64,000 nt of DNA from Cherax quadricarinatus (Eukaryota > Arthropoda > Malacostraca > Decapoda > Parastacidae). Both the position numbers and the translations under genes were made by a program. Below the pieces are notes generated by a model. It was not told where the DNA came from, ran no database searches, and saw only the letters and a program-made list of their open reading frames with translations. Positions 11,402-23,312 of the stretch are shown here, piece after piece. The DNA lies in the NCBI RefSeq assembly GCF_038502225.1, contig NC_091378.1, forward strand, positions 1,791,244 through 1,855,243. Direction: 5' to 3'. Position 1 is the stretch's first letter. Every line of letters begins with the position of its first letter.

Positions 11402-11705
11402 TTATACCTATGGGTGGCCCGGTGGCCTGGTGGCTAAAGCTCCCGCTTCACACACGGAGGGCCCGGGTTCGATTCCCGGCGGGTGGAAACATTTCGACAC
11501 GTTTCCTTACACCTGTTGTCCTGTTCACCTAGCAGCAAATAGGTACCTGGGTGTTAGTCGACTGGTGTGGGTCGCATCCTGGGGGACAAGATTAAGGACC
11601 CCAATGGAAATAAGTTAGACAGTCCTCGATGACGCACTGACTTTCTTGGGTTATCCTGGGTGGCTAACCCTCCGGGGTTAAAAATCCGAACGAAATCTTA
11701 TCTTA
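11402..11705 (+). mobile_element. tRNA-derived SINE (family 1), best copy
   Basis: The head holds a Pol III A-box-like 'tggcctggtggctaaagc' at about 11422-11439 and a B-box-like 'gggttcgattcccggc' at about 11465-11480. Next come 'gtgtgggtcgcatcctgg' and 'ggctaaccctccggggttaa', and the copy ends in an (ATCTT)n-like tail at about 11694-11710. The head, body and simple-repeat tail are standard SINE architecture. Other copies are at 4436, 40455, 55440, 55858, 59495 and 62785. Confidence 0.88.
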
Positions 11706-11714
11706 TCTTACCTG

Positions 11715-11790
11715 AAGATATGTTAGGTAAATGAAGACAAATGTCACATTAGTTGCATCTGTGTCCATTCACCTAACATTTTTTTTCGGA
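11715..11790 (+). repeat. Fragment of the 35968/39255 palindrome family
   Basis: 'tgtcacattagttgcatctg' followed by 'tgtccattcacctaacat' matches the right arm of the palindrome at 35968-36087. Confidence 0.75.
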
Positions 11791-11949
11791 AATTTTATCA
11801 TTATTACTATTAGTACTACCTAAAAATAGTTTCTCGGAGCTAGACTACAGAGTTTAGGTAAGACTCTTGTGGGGTGAGCGGGAAAGTGGGGATAGGGGAA
11901 GAATAGATGGTGAGAGGAAGGTTATAAAAGGAAGAGATAGTACCAGGGC

Positions 11950-12150
11950 TTAACCCAGTAGCTAAAACAGCTGGAAAGGAAATGTTACAGAAATAAGAAC
12001 TGCTGAGTAAATTGCATACTGGATATAAGGAGAAGCTTGTAAGATTTATCTATCATCCTGCATGATCACGAGACTGAAAGAAAATGCGAACAATCCTGTC
12101 AAAGTGCAAAAAGTTTAACAAGCTTCAGTTTCACACTTCATGTCTCCTTC
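11950..12150 (+). repeat. Old dispersed repeat, partner of 5080-5275
   Basis: The two regions share several short collinear blocks, but I cannot assign a class. Confidence 0.5.
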
Positions 12151-12721
12151 CCATTTCCCAAAAGATGATCCCAGTATGGGTTGACTGGCCCCTGCAGTAA
12201 TCGCATAATCGTGTTGAAGACATCTGGTGTGAGCTGTATGTCAGAGGTACAGTTGCTCTCCCTTCCCTTTGTGCAACATCCTGCAGCTGGCATCCTACCG
12301 CTTTCCATCATCCCCATCCCTTAATAGGGATGAGGATGGTGTTCTTAGCATCGGACATCTTCCCCATCATTTAGCATTTCTTACCCTATTTCGCGTGTAA
12401 ATCAAGACTTATCCCCTCCCCCGGTATCCTCATCCTCGCTTTAACTTGTTAAACACAAATCAAAACTGCAACTCCAAATGTTCCGTTCCTTAACGTGTAT
12501 TGAAACAGCACAAACAAACCCACACTGAGACAAAAAATAGGAGTACTGTAAACTTCGGCCTACCACATGTTGACCTGTGGTTATCAAACCCATGGTTGCA
12601 AGGGTGATCCTGTGGGTCGCGGGAAGGTTTAAAAAAAATAGTGATATAAGGGATTACCTCTGATCCAATATGAAGGATTATTGAAATGTAATACATAAAT
12701 AATTCGCACATAGAAGAGAGA

Positions 12722-12850
12722 GAAGCTTATGACGACGTTTCGGTCAGACTTGAATATTTAGTCACTGGTAAATGGTCCAAGTCGGACTGAAACGTCGTCG
12801 TAAGCTTCTCTCTCCTTTGTGTATTGTTCCAGTCACGGTACTGTGCCTTT
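12722..12850. ncRNA. Inverted pair of hammerhead-like motifs (best stem III)
   Basis: On the plus strand: CTGGTAA (12765-12771), stem II GGTCC-loop-GGACT (12774-12788), GAAA (12789-12792), then a mini stem III ACG-TCGT-CGT ending at 12801, with A12802 at the predicted cleavage position. The reverse-oriented partner at 12722-12760 keeps GACCGAAACGTCGTC but has lost the first box. Tiny stem III is a known trait of hammerheads in Penelope-like elements. Here the CUGAUGA box has two changes, so the motif is probably inactive. Confidence 0.55.
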
Positions 12851-13309
12851 TTGTTCAGTACCGAAATAGTAACTGAAGTGGGATAGTTGTGGATAATTTA
12901 GCATCTATATACGCTTAATTAATCATTAACACTGGCCATAGCTACCAACGTTTAGGGTCGTCAGGCCAGGACAAGACTGCGTTCAGGGTCTCCAACAACG
13001 ACAGAAAAAAAAAGTTGGGGAATCACTGGGTTAGCCTAACGTAAGTTAAATTAACCTGTATTTCCAGTAAATGAAAATGTAATATAATTTATAACAAGTG
13101 GGAAAAACTAGAAATCTTAAGACATTTACTGAAGAAAAAGAATAAAATTTCCTAATACCGTGGCTGGAACAATTCATGAAAATCCCGCACACAGGAGAGA
13201 AACGTTACGATGACTGACATTTCAGTCCCTCCTGAAGTGAGAAATCTTGCAACGAGGGAGACATTGTCGTGCTTAAATATTTATTAACCCAATGCTCTCT
13301 CCGTCGTGC

Positions 13310-13425
13310 TTAACTAGATACCTGTGTATATTCACTAGTAATCTAGTCCTGGATATCTGCATATATTCACTAGTCACCTAGTCCTGGATATCTATGTAAC
13401 AGCTACTAACCCAGTGATGGATATA
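13310..13425 (+). repeat. Short tandem repeat, ~45-50 bp unit
   Basis: 'tattcactagt..cctagtcctggatatct' occurs in imperfect tandem around 13328-13420. Confidence 0.65.
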
Positions 13426-13811
13426 GAATCCAGGAGCTATGCAGCTGTAGAATGAGTTAATCACATTTGATCAAAAGTAGATGGGACTCATGGGAGATCC
13501 CATTCCGTGAACCAAGAACCAATCAACAGAATCAAGGCACCTTCACTGCATCGTTAAATGAGGTGGAAAAGGTGAGAGGTACTCTGCGCCACACCTGTCA
13601 CACGCGGTTAATTGGCAACACCTGCCTGGTAATAAAGAGACGTGTAATACCTACCCCTTATAACGCATGTCAACCACGTCTACTCTTCCATAACATGTTA
13701 GCCGTGTAACGGTTGTCCATAAAATTTACACTTAACGGTTTGATCAGTCTGTATTTTGTTTTACTTGCAAATTTACAAGGAACGACAGCAGTAGGGAACT
13801 GGGATCTGGAG

Positions 13812-13930
13812 AGTGTTCCGGGGATCAACGCCCCCGCGGGCCAGTCCTTCACCAGACCTCCCGGTGGATCAAGGCATGATCAATCAGGCTGTTGCTGCTA
13901 CCTTCACGTAGTCCAACGTACGAACCCCAG
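13812..13930 (-). mobile_element. LINE 3'-terminal fragment, minus strand
   Basis: 'ggggatcaacgcccccgcgg' followed by 'caatcaggctgttgctgcta' is the reverse complement of the CR1-like 3' end at 6880 and 60040. Confidence 0.7.
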
Positions 13931-14194
13931 CATGGAGGCCAGGAACATGCATTATTTCCTAAGATAAGCTGCCCTGTCTATTCTGTGGGATACAAATTTA
14001 ACAGTCATGTTACTTCACGATACAACACAAATTATTTGTCAGCAAAAAGGCAGCCTAATAATCTCTTGCCACAGTACATTTCACTGTTTATGTACCAGTA
14101 CAATATATAAGTGCTTAGCTGTTATAAAAATCATATATTATACATTTATAAAATCACCTTACCCTTCTATAATCGAGGGGGAGACCTATAAACT

Positions 14195-14620
14195 TTGTGT
14201 GTGTACTCACCTAATTGTTGTTGCAGGGGTCGAGACTCAGCTCCTGGCCCCGCCTCTTCATTGGTCGCTACTGGGTCCTTTCTATCCCTGCTCCATGACC
14301 TTCATCATACCTCGTCTTAAAACTATACATGGTTCCTGCCTCCACATCACTTGCCAGACTATTCCACTTTCTGACAACTCTATGACTGAAGAAATACTTC
14401 CTAACATCCCTTTTGACTCATCTGAGTCCTCAGCTTCCAATTGTGACCCCTTGTTTCTGTGTCCCCTCTCTGGAACAGCCTGTCTCTGTCCACCTTATCT
14501 ATTCCTCGCAATATTTTGTATGTCGTTATCATGTCTTCCCTAACCATCGTGTCCTCCAGTGTCGTCAGGCCGATTTCCCTTAACCTTCCTTCGTAGGACA
14601 TTCCCCTCAGCTCTGTGTGT
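14195..14620 (-). mobile_element. CR1-like LINE fragment (3' end and RT C-terminus)
   Basis: The minus strand at 14601-14401 encodes MSYEGRLREIGLTTLEDTMV and a stretch akin to TYKILRGIDKVD. Both match the conserved C-terminus of the copy at 24925-26182. The 3' end at about 14200-14230 has the diagnostic 'tactcacctaattg..gttgcagggg' (reverse). The copy is 5'-truncated. Confidence 0.82.
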
Positions 14621-15326
14621 GTGTATATACTGATATAGGGCTAAAACTGAAACCAAATTTCAATTCGGAGAACACCTGAGACAGGTTCCAAGAGCTCTAC
14701 CTTCGCGTCCTGACCTGAGGCCAAAATCATGTTAACTGCCTGGTCATCAAGGTATTTGAGGTCCAAGTTTGCATGTAGGCTACGTAGATATCACAACCAG
14801 ACTGATGTGATACTATTGCAGAGTGATACATGTACAACCTGAAGCCTACGTTTGTTTTGACATTTTTATATTCATTGGTAGAAGGTTGATGAAGTCCGAA
14901 ACCACGGATATTGGCACAGTATTCTTTATGCTGCTTATGGAACCCTTTTTTTTACAGACTTGATTAAAATCTTCATCTCCTATCTCTGACTCCATTAAGT
15001 GATTACAACACCCCCTGCTTTTCACTGCTGATATTCACATTATCATCCCGTATCTAGCACTACAGTAAGTGGTTTTTGCACCCCGGCTTTTCACTGGGTT
15101 TATTCTACACATACTCTCGTATGTCACTCCCTGCAAAATTTAAATTAATCAACTTGGAAATTACTGAAGCGAAATTCATGCTAATTAAATAATATTACCT
15201 ATTTTATGTGACCTTTAACATTCATATATAAAAGATGTTGGATGCAGACCTGGACATCGACCACCACTGGTAAGCTGGCGGAACTGTAGTTGCTGCAATT
15301 TTATATACATATATGTTTATATATAT

Positions 15327-15799
<473 letters not shown>

Positions 15800-15807
<8 letters not shown>

Positions 15808-16747
15808 AATTGCGGATGAGCAAGGAGGCTTCAGAGTGGGTAGGGGATGTGTAGATCAAGTGTTTACATTGAAGCATATATGTGAACAGTATTTAGATAA
15901 AGGTAGGGAAGTTTTTATTTCATTTATGGATTTAGAAAAGGCATATGATAGAGTGGATAGAGGAGCAATGTGGCAGATGTTGCAAGTTTATGGAATAGGT
16001 GGTAAGTTACTAAATGCTGTAAAGAGCTTTTATGAGGATAGTGAGGCTCAGGTTAGGGTGTGTAGAAGAGAGGGAAAATACTTCCCGGTAAAAGTAGGTC
16101 TTAGACAGGGATGTGTAATGTCACCATGGTTGTTTAATATATTTATAGATGGGGTTGTAAAAGAAGTAAATGCTAGGGTGTTCGGGAGAGGGGTGGGATT
16201 AAATTATGGGGAATCAAATTCAAAATGGGAATTGACACAGTTACTTTTTGCTGATGATACTGTGCTTATGGGAGATTCTAAAGAAAAATTGCAAAGGTTA
16301 GTGGATGAGTTTGAGAATGTGTGTAAAGGTAGAAAGTTGAAAGTGAACATAGAAAAGAGTAAGGTGATGAGGGTATCAAATGATTTAGATAAAGAAAAAA
16401 TGGATATCAAATTGGGGAGGAGGAGTATGGAAGAAGTGAATGTTTTCAGATACTTGGGAGTTGACGTGTCGGCGGATGGATTTATGAAGGATGAGGTTAA
16501 TCATAGAATTGATGAGGAAAAAAAGGTGAGTGGTGCGTTGAGGTATATGTGGAGTCAAAAAACGTTATCTATGGAGGCAAAGAAGGGAATGTATGAAAGT
16601 ATAGTAGTACCAACACTCTTATATGGATGTGAAGCTTGGGTGGTAAATGCAGCAGCGAGGAGACGGTTGGAGGCAGTGGAGATGTCCTGTCTAAGGGCAA
16701 TGTGTGGTGTAAATATTATGCAGATAAATTCGGAGTGTGGAAATTAG
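15800..16747 (+). pseudogene. LINE RT, catalytic core (frame 2)
   Basis: It carries the palm motifs: D in FMDLEKAYD, the GLRQGCVMSP motif B and the FADD box (catalytic Asp pair), followed by thumb residues and the EAWVVNA segment. It ends prematurely at 16747 because of a 1-base insertion relative to 34610-34625. The open frame starts earlier, at 15779, but the homologous part begins near 15800 (DEQGGFRVGRGCVDQVF). Confidence 0.88.
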
Positions 16748-17018
16748 GAGAAGGTGTGGAGTTAATAAAAGCATTAGTCAGAGGGCAGAAGAGGGGTTGT
16801 TGAGGTGGTTTGGTCATTTAGAGAGAATGGATCAAAGTAGAATGACATGGAAAGCATATAAATCTATAGGGGAAGGAAAGAGGGGTAGGGGTCGTCTTCG
16901 AAAGGGTTGGAAAGAGGGGGTAAAGGAGGTTTTGTGGGCGAGCGGCTTGGACTTCCAGCAAGCGTGCATGAGCGTGTTAGATAGGAGTGAATGGAGACGA
17001 ATGATACTTGGGACCTGA
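16737..17018 (+). pseudogene. LINE RT, C-terminal segment (frame 3)
   Basis: It encodes RRRCGVNKSISQRAEEG, RWFGHLERMDQSRM, a basic GKRGRGRLRKG stretch and DRSEWRRMILGT at the stop. It is almost identical to residues 70-163 of the intact C-terminal frame at 34419-34910. Confidence 0.88.
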
Positions 17019-17348
17019 CGATCTGTTGGAGTGTGAGCAGGGTAATATTTAGTGAAGGGATTCGAGGACACCGGTTATTTTCTTATAGTCGGACTTGAGT
17101 CCTGGAAATGGGAAGTACAATGCCTGCACTTTAAAGGAGGGGTTTGGGATATTGGCAGTTTGGAGGGATATGTTGTGTATCTTTATACGTATATGCTTCT
17201 AAACTGTTGTATTCTGAGCACCTCTGCAAAAGCAGTGATAATGTGTGAGTGTGGTGAAAGTGTTGAATGATGATGAAAGTATTTTCTTTTTGGGGATTTT
17301 CTTTCATTTTTGGGTCACCCTGCCTCGGTGGAGACGACCAACTTGTTG

Positions 17349-17460
<112 letters not shown>

Positions 17461-17528
17461 ATGCAACCGTGGAAATAAGCTGCTTTAAAGAAAAGAATAC
17501 TACAACCGGCCGAGACATTAGGCAGCCT

Positions 17529-17825
17529 CCCAGGAAGCCAGCTAAACCCTCCACGCTCTAGGCTACTACACCACCAAGCAAAAGACGCTAGGGCTCTAGT
17601 GAGAACACTAGACATGCTTTTATATCACTTGTTTCCGTGGCTGATTTATGTACTGCTCGTGAGACTGGTACCGGAACGGGAGGAGAATGAAATTAGTCTG
17701 AGCTTACCACTCCCCGAATGAGCCAGGCGTTAGGGTATGCACGTTCTCACTAGACACCTAACGTTTCTTTCCCCATAGTGTACTGGTCTAGAGCGTCGAG
17801 AGGTTAGCCGGCTTCCTGGTAGGCC
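17529..17825. repeat. Diverged inverted repeat
   Basis: 'gaagccagctaaaccctcc' through 'ctctagtgagaac' (17533-17608) matches, with substitutions, the reverse complement of about 17745-17820, leaving a unique centre of roughly 130 bp. Confidence 0.55.
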
Positions 17826-18014
17826 AACTAATGTATTGCTCGGATCTCCTTGGCTGGTGGTAAACAGGTTACAATGCAGTCTTAGTGACTAGTATAGTAG
17901 TCTAAACCCCATTAACCAACTTGATGAAGCAACTTTGAGCATAATTATATCAAGTTATGGAAGCGTAAAAACACAGCGCCTATTATCCATTGAATTAAAT
18001 ATTTCACAAGTTCT

Positions 18015-18245
18015 TAGTCACGCGTCCTTAGTCATGGTCATTAGTCACGTGGCTGTCGTCATGCGTCCTTAATCATGGTCATTAGTCACGTGGCCTTAGC
18101 CACGCGTTCTTAATCACGGTCATTAGTTACGTGGCCTTAATCACGGTCATTAGTCACGTGGCCTTAATCACGGTCATTAGTCACATGGCCTTAGTCATGC
18201 GTCCTAGTCATCGTCATTAGTCAGTGTTCTTAGTCACGTGTCCTT
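18015..18245 (+). repeat. Minisatellite (gtcattagtcacgtggcctta-like)
   Basis: 'ggtcattagtcacgtggcc' recurs at least five times with variable 'ttaatcac' spacers, sometimes lengthened with 'cacgcgtcctt'. Confidence 0.9.
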
Positions 18246-18529
18246 ATATACAACTTGAGTTCTTGCTGATTCCCTTCTAAATACCACATTTATAACAATT
18301 TCTTAATTCAAAAACAAGATTGAAATCTATTAACAAAAGGAGTAACGAAGTAGTCGAAGCGTTGAATATGTTACGTAATAGGTGTCGACAAAAACTTACA
18401 CAATGAAGCATTCAAAATCCTTACTCGTGAACCTGGGAGCATTAAACCCTGCTTGATTGATAAATAAATGCCTAATCTGGTCTCTTTCAAGATTTGTAAA
18501 TCTAAATACGTACTGATGATCAGCCTGAC

Positions 18530-18990
18530 TGTGTCAGTCAACTTGGCAATGTGTCATTCAACTTAGCAGTGTGTCATCCAACTTGGCAGTGTCCCATTAA
18601 ATTCAGCAATGTGTGATCCAACTTGGCAGAGTGTCATTTAACTTACAAGTGTGTCATCCAACTTGGCAGTGTCCCATTAAATTCAGCAATGTGTGATCCA
18701 ACTTGGCAGAGTGTCATTTAACTTACAAGTGTGTCATCCAACTTGGCAGTATGCCATTAAACTCAGCAGTGTCATCCAACTTGGCAGGGTATTATTCAAC
18801 ATAGCTGTGTGTCATCCAACTTACCAGTGTGTCACTGAACCTGGCAGTGTGTTATTCAACCTGGCATCGTGTAGTTCTACCTGGTATTATCATTCAACTT
18901 AATAGTGCCATTTAAGTTGACCGACATTCAACCTGACAGCTTCACTCAACCTGAGACTGCCAATGAACTTAACAGCAACATCAATGAACT
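18530..18990 (+). repeat. Minisatellite (~20-22 bp, gtcatccaacttggcagtgt)
   Basis: About 20 imperfect units lie in tandem. A higher-order block of about 90 bp is duplicated exactly or nearly so: about 18563-18650 recurs at about 18649-18740. Confidence 0.9.
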
Positions 18991-19019
18991 TGGCAGCTGC
19001 AGCAACTTGACAGCAACAT

Positions 19020-19335
19020 CCTTCATTATTATATTCAATGGAAAGCACTAAACTCGCAAGGGCTATGCAAGTCAGGTTTGATCCGAGACAGGGAAGAGTA
19101 TCCCAATTCCTTGGATCAAGAGATCGTCACCAGCCTCATGGCACCCCTTAAAGAGTAACTCAAAATAAGCCGTTATGGGGTAACTCAAATAAAATAAGAT
19201 CTCTTAAAGGTGTAACAACTTCACTTAAAGGTTAACTGTAATAAAAACTAGCCAGCTTAATGGGTAACTAATAAAATAAGCTCCCTTAAAGGGTAACTTT
19301 ACTAAAACAACGCCATTAAAGGGTAATTAAAATGT
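19020..19335 (+). repeat. (TAA)-family fragment followed by degenerate tandem repeat
   Basis: About 19024-19150 has 'aaagcactaaactcgcaagg' and 'gatcaagagatcgtcaccag', typical of the (TAA)-tailed family. About 19148-19335 carries several imperfect units around 'ttaaagggtaact.aataaaa'. Confidence 0.65.
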
Positions 19336-19464
19336 CTTAAATGTGTCTGTAATTATCACATGTCATTCATCAGTGGCCTCATTAAGAACACATTAAACAT
19401 GCAAACTAATTTAAAAATACAATATTATCTTCCACTATACAGGAGCAGCCTAGCAAATCCATCA

Positions 19465-20245
19465 CAGGATACACACCCTGAGAGGCGTGTCTCAGTGTAT
19501 ACACCCTGAGAGGTGTCTCAGTGTATACACCCTGAGAGGCGTGTCTCTGTATACACCCTGAGAGGCGTGTCTCAGTGTATACACCCTGAGAGGTGTGTCT
19601 CAGTGTATACACCCTGAGAGGCGTGTCTCAGTGTATACACCCTGAGAGGCGTGTCTCAGTGTATACACCCTGAGAGGCGTGTCTCAGTGTATACACCCTG
19701 AGAGGTGTGTCTCAGTCTACACAGAGAGGTGTGTCTCAGTGTATACACAGAGAGGCGTGTGTCTCAGTGTATACACACTGAGGCGTGTGTCTCAGTGTAT
19801 ACACACTGAGAGGCGTGTCTCAGTATATACACCCTGAGAGGCGTGTCTCAGTATATACACCCTGAGAGGCGTGTGTCTCAGTATATACACCCTGAGAGGC
19901 GTGTGTCTGTGTATACACCCTGAGGCGTGTCTCAGTGTATACACACTGAGGCGTCTCAGTATATACACCCTGAGAGGCGTGTCTCAGTATATACACCCTG
20001 AGAGGCGTGTGTCTCAGTATATACACCCTGAGAGGCGTGTGTCTCAGTGTATACACCCTGAGGCGTGTCTCAGTGTATACACCCTGAGAGGTGTGTCTCA
20101 GTATATACACCCCGAGAGGCGTGTGTCTCAGTATATACACCCTGAGAGGCGTGTCTCAAGTGTATACACCCTGAGAGGCGTGTCTCAGTGTATACACCCT
20201 GAGAGGCGTGTCTGTGTATACACCCTGAGAGGCGTGTGTCTCAGC
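19465..20245 (+). repeat. Satellite array, ~24-30 bp unit
   Basis: About 28 units of 'gtatacaccctgagaggc' plus 'gtgtctca' vary by omission of a GT or of GAGAGG. Each unit contains CTGAGA and TCTCAG about 6 nt apart, so single units can form a hairpin, and GTATAC is itself palindromic. The frames through it are artefactual repeats (such as VYTLRH). Confidence 0.95.
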
Positions 20246-20324
20246 CTTAATCATAATGTAGTAGATAGACTTTAAACCCCACTAACCAAATCCATGGCTC
20301 ATTTTCTTGTTAATATTATTTATC

Positions 20325-20450
20325 AAGGTAATTTTAATTTTCTAGCTAATTTTAATTTTCTAACAAATTTTGGTTTTCTAACTAATTTTAATTTACTAAT
20401 TTTATTTTTTCTAGCTAATTTTACTTTTTCAGCTAATTTGCATAATTAAC
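20325..20450 (+). repeat. AT-rich tandem repeat (aattttaattttctagct)
   Basis: About six degenerate units of roughly 18-20 bp. Confidence 0.7.
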
Positions 20451-20504
20451 AAACACATTAGTATAATTGCCAGGGGTTAAAAATAATTATTTTTTAATTT
20501 ATCT

Positions 20505-20654
20505 CGTTAATACCCTTGATGCCGGTGGGGGGCTCTTGAGCCAAGGAAACGGAGCTACCCTCCATTTCCTCGGATCAAACCTGATTCTCTTCCATTTCAA
20601 AGGATCTGTATGACCCCCTGTGGATTTACCGCTTCTCCATAACTATAATACTAA

Positions 20655-20693
<39 letters not shown>
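20505..20693 (+). mobile_element. (TAA)-tailed repeat family with its (TAA)n tail
   Basis: It reads 'cttgatgccggtggggggct', then 'cctcggatcaaacctgatt', then 'ggatttaccgcttctcc', and then a (TAA)n tract (20655-20693). This orientation shows the family as a retroelement 3' end with a TAA tail. Confidence 0.78.
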
Positions 20694-20694
<1 letters not shown>

Positions 20695-21094
20695 TACTAT
20701 AATAATATAGTTTACATTGTCAAAATTGGAGAATATAAACTTACCTTTTTTTATAAATTAAGTCAGATAATCCCAACTTGTTAATTATGTTGAGTTATTA
20801 TAATTGGCACAACAAATTACACCTAAAATTTGACTATTTTGGGTTTATTGGTTGGGTCATCTTTATCTGAATAATGACGCACTTCAAATCAGCGTTCCGA
20901 CTAACAATTAAAAAAAAACACCGGTGTATTATTTTCTACTAAGTCATTAATGTGTAAAAAAAAAAAAAAAAACAGACATGAGAGTATTGAAACACTGGCT
21001 GCGGAGTGCAACAACTCACCTCCTCCACTGCACAAGACACACTAACTTTCCTGCCGGGAGCGCAGTCTTTTATTTGAACGTACGATGTTAGCCT

Positions 21095-21245
21095 CTCAAT
21101 ATTATTATATATACGGGGAAACGCTAAATCCGTAGGGGTCGTGCACCTGCTGGAGAATATGACCCAAGAGCATATATGGCAGCTCCAGTTCTCTGGATCA
21201 AGAGCCATAACCAATGAAGAGTACCTCCCTTGAGGATAAGCCAGT
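21095..21245 (+). repeat. (TAA)-family copy, opposite orientation
   Basis: 'tattattatatatacgggga' is followed by 'acgctaaatccgtaggggtc' and 'ggatcaagagccataaccaa', the reverse orientation of the copy at 20505. Confidence 0.75.
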
Positions 21246-21561
21246 GTCAATAACTCTTTCACACGTGAAAGACAATTGAAAAAATACGTACAATAATAAA
21301 TATATTCTTCTGCAGATAACCTTTCATTTCATCCTAAAATATAACTAGAAAAGCTTATACCAAAGCGTCTAAACCTTAATTCATCGTGCGGCCGCCAGCC
21401 TCCCTGGGCACTCCACCTTTGGTACGCAGATTTTTCCCTGACAAACAAATTTATTCAGATTAAATTCTTACCACAAATGTTTATATCAATACTTATTATA
21501 ATTAAGTGATTACATCTTAGGGCCATTCATCACACTAACACTTTTATTAATTATTGTAGAG

Positions 21562-21562
21562 A

Positions 21563-21626
<64 letters not shown>

Positions 21627-21660
21627 TATTGTTATTATTTTATTATTATTTTTTATGAAA
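21562..21660 (+). repeat. (ATT)n microsatellite
   Basis: About 63 bp of ATT triplets decay into AT-rich sequence. Confidence 0.95.
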
Positions 21661-21889
21661 ATATACTAACAATAAAAAAACTGTATTTTTATATATAACA
21701 ATAATAATACCATAATAAACTAATAGACATTTGCGTATTTATTGAATATAATCTGTGGACTGCAACTAACTCTGGATGTTATCCTGGGTAATAGTGTAGA
21801 CGATAGGCTTCAAACTTAACATATTTAAGCAGGTTCCGATGCCCGCCTCTCTCATGAACATTTGAATGCTCAAAATTTGTATTAAGATA

Positions 21890-22385
<496 letters not shown>

Positions 22386-22474
22386 TTTACGTCGCCTTTA
22401 TCAGACACGGAAGTCCTAAATTCAACTATCAGTGTCCTTCCTTCTCCTTGCAAGCCACTCCTTAAAGTGGGTGT

Positions 22475-22675
22475 GTCGCGGCGGGCCGCCAGCAGCAACA
22501 GCCTGGTTGACCTGGCAAGCACCAGATGAGCCTGGCCCAAGGTCGGACTCTGGGAGTAGAAAAACTCTCGTAACAATTCAAAAAATATATCAAAGACTGA
22601 TTGCCATTTCTCAGATTGAACCAGGACAATTAATTGAGGTTGCAAGGGTCGAGTCACAGCTCCTGGCCATATTTG
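22475..22675. mobile_element. LINE 3' fragments
   Basis: 22485-22520 has 'cagcaacagcctggttgacc', a CR1-like terminal fragment. 22628-22668 has 'gaggttgcaagggtcgag' and 'cacagctcctggcc', from the family of the 24-29 kb copies. Confidence 0.6.
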
Positions 22676-22883
22676 TTAATTTATCCACTTGAAAGTGGTG
22701 GGATGATTAAGGTGGTCAGTTTGTAGTGGGATGGTTGACCACTGTAGTAACTGCTTAAGAGGACCTTCAGGATGGAGAAGAACTCTCCCTTATTTCTTCT
22801 CTTCCATTTATTCTCCTTTTTTATAACCTTCCTCCGTATTTTACCTTTTTCAACCTCTTTCTTCCTCTTCTTTTTCTTCTTTT

Positions 22884-22884
<1 letters not shown>

Positions 22885-22935
<51 letters not shown>
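22885..22935 (+). repeat. (TAA)n microsatellite
   Basis: About 50 bp of TAA, next to CT-rich sequence. Confidence 0.95.
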
Positions 22936-23037
22936 TTAACAATAAAAATTATAATAATTATGGGTTTATTCTGGACTCACGTTCATATATCTTACAAATA
23001 CATTTAACTTATACAGAAGCGGATAAGACCCATGCCA

Positions 23038-23098
23038 GGGGCGGCGGGTGGTGGGTGCGTGGGCGGGTGGGCGGGGTGGATGGTCGTGATGGGCGTGG
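23038..23098 (+). other. G-rich tract with possible G-quadruplex
   Basis: Several GG/GGG runs (ggcgggtggtgggtgcgtgg and following) lie in otherwise AT-rich DNA. A quadruplex is only a possibility. Confidence 0.35.
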
Positions 23099-23274
23099 CA
23101 ACTAAAAAAATAGTCAAACAACTTTCGCTATCCAGAGTACATCCCCGCCCACAGTTGTCATATACCGCCCACTAGTTCATTTTTCCATTCTTCTCTCGCT
23201 TTCTTTCGAGTCGAGTGAGGATAATAGCAGAGATGGTCGTGGGAAACACCACAACTACGTCTGGGACTAGAGAA

Positions 23275-23312
23275 AGTTGTGTGTGTATGTGTGTGTGTGT
23301 GTGTGTGTGTGT
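23275..23312 (+). repeat. (GT)n microsatellite at a CR1-like 3' end
   Basis: The GT tract abuts 'acatacttatttgtggttg', the 3' end of the LINE copy that follows. Confidence 0.95.

Noticed and set aside
11422..11482. Functional tRNA gene
   Set aside because: Same reason: Pol III boxes of SINE family 1, with a SINE body and tail and many copies.
13892..14543. Plus-strand frames of 72 and 178 residues
   Set aside because: The longer one is the antisense shadow of the CR1-like LINE at 14195-14620.
19465..20245. Possible CRISPR-like regular repeat array
   Set aside because: Units are contiguous with no unique spacers and vary by slippage, so this is a satellite in a eukaryotic genome.
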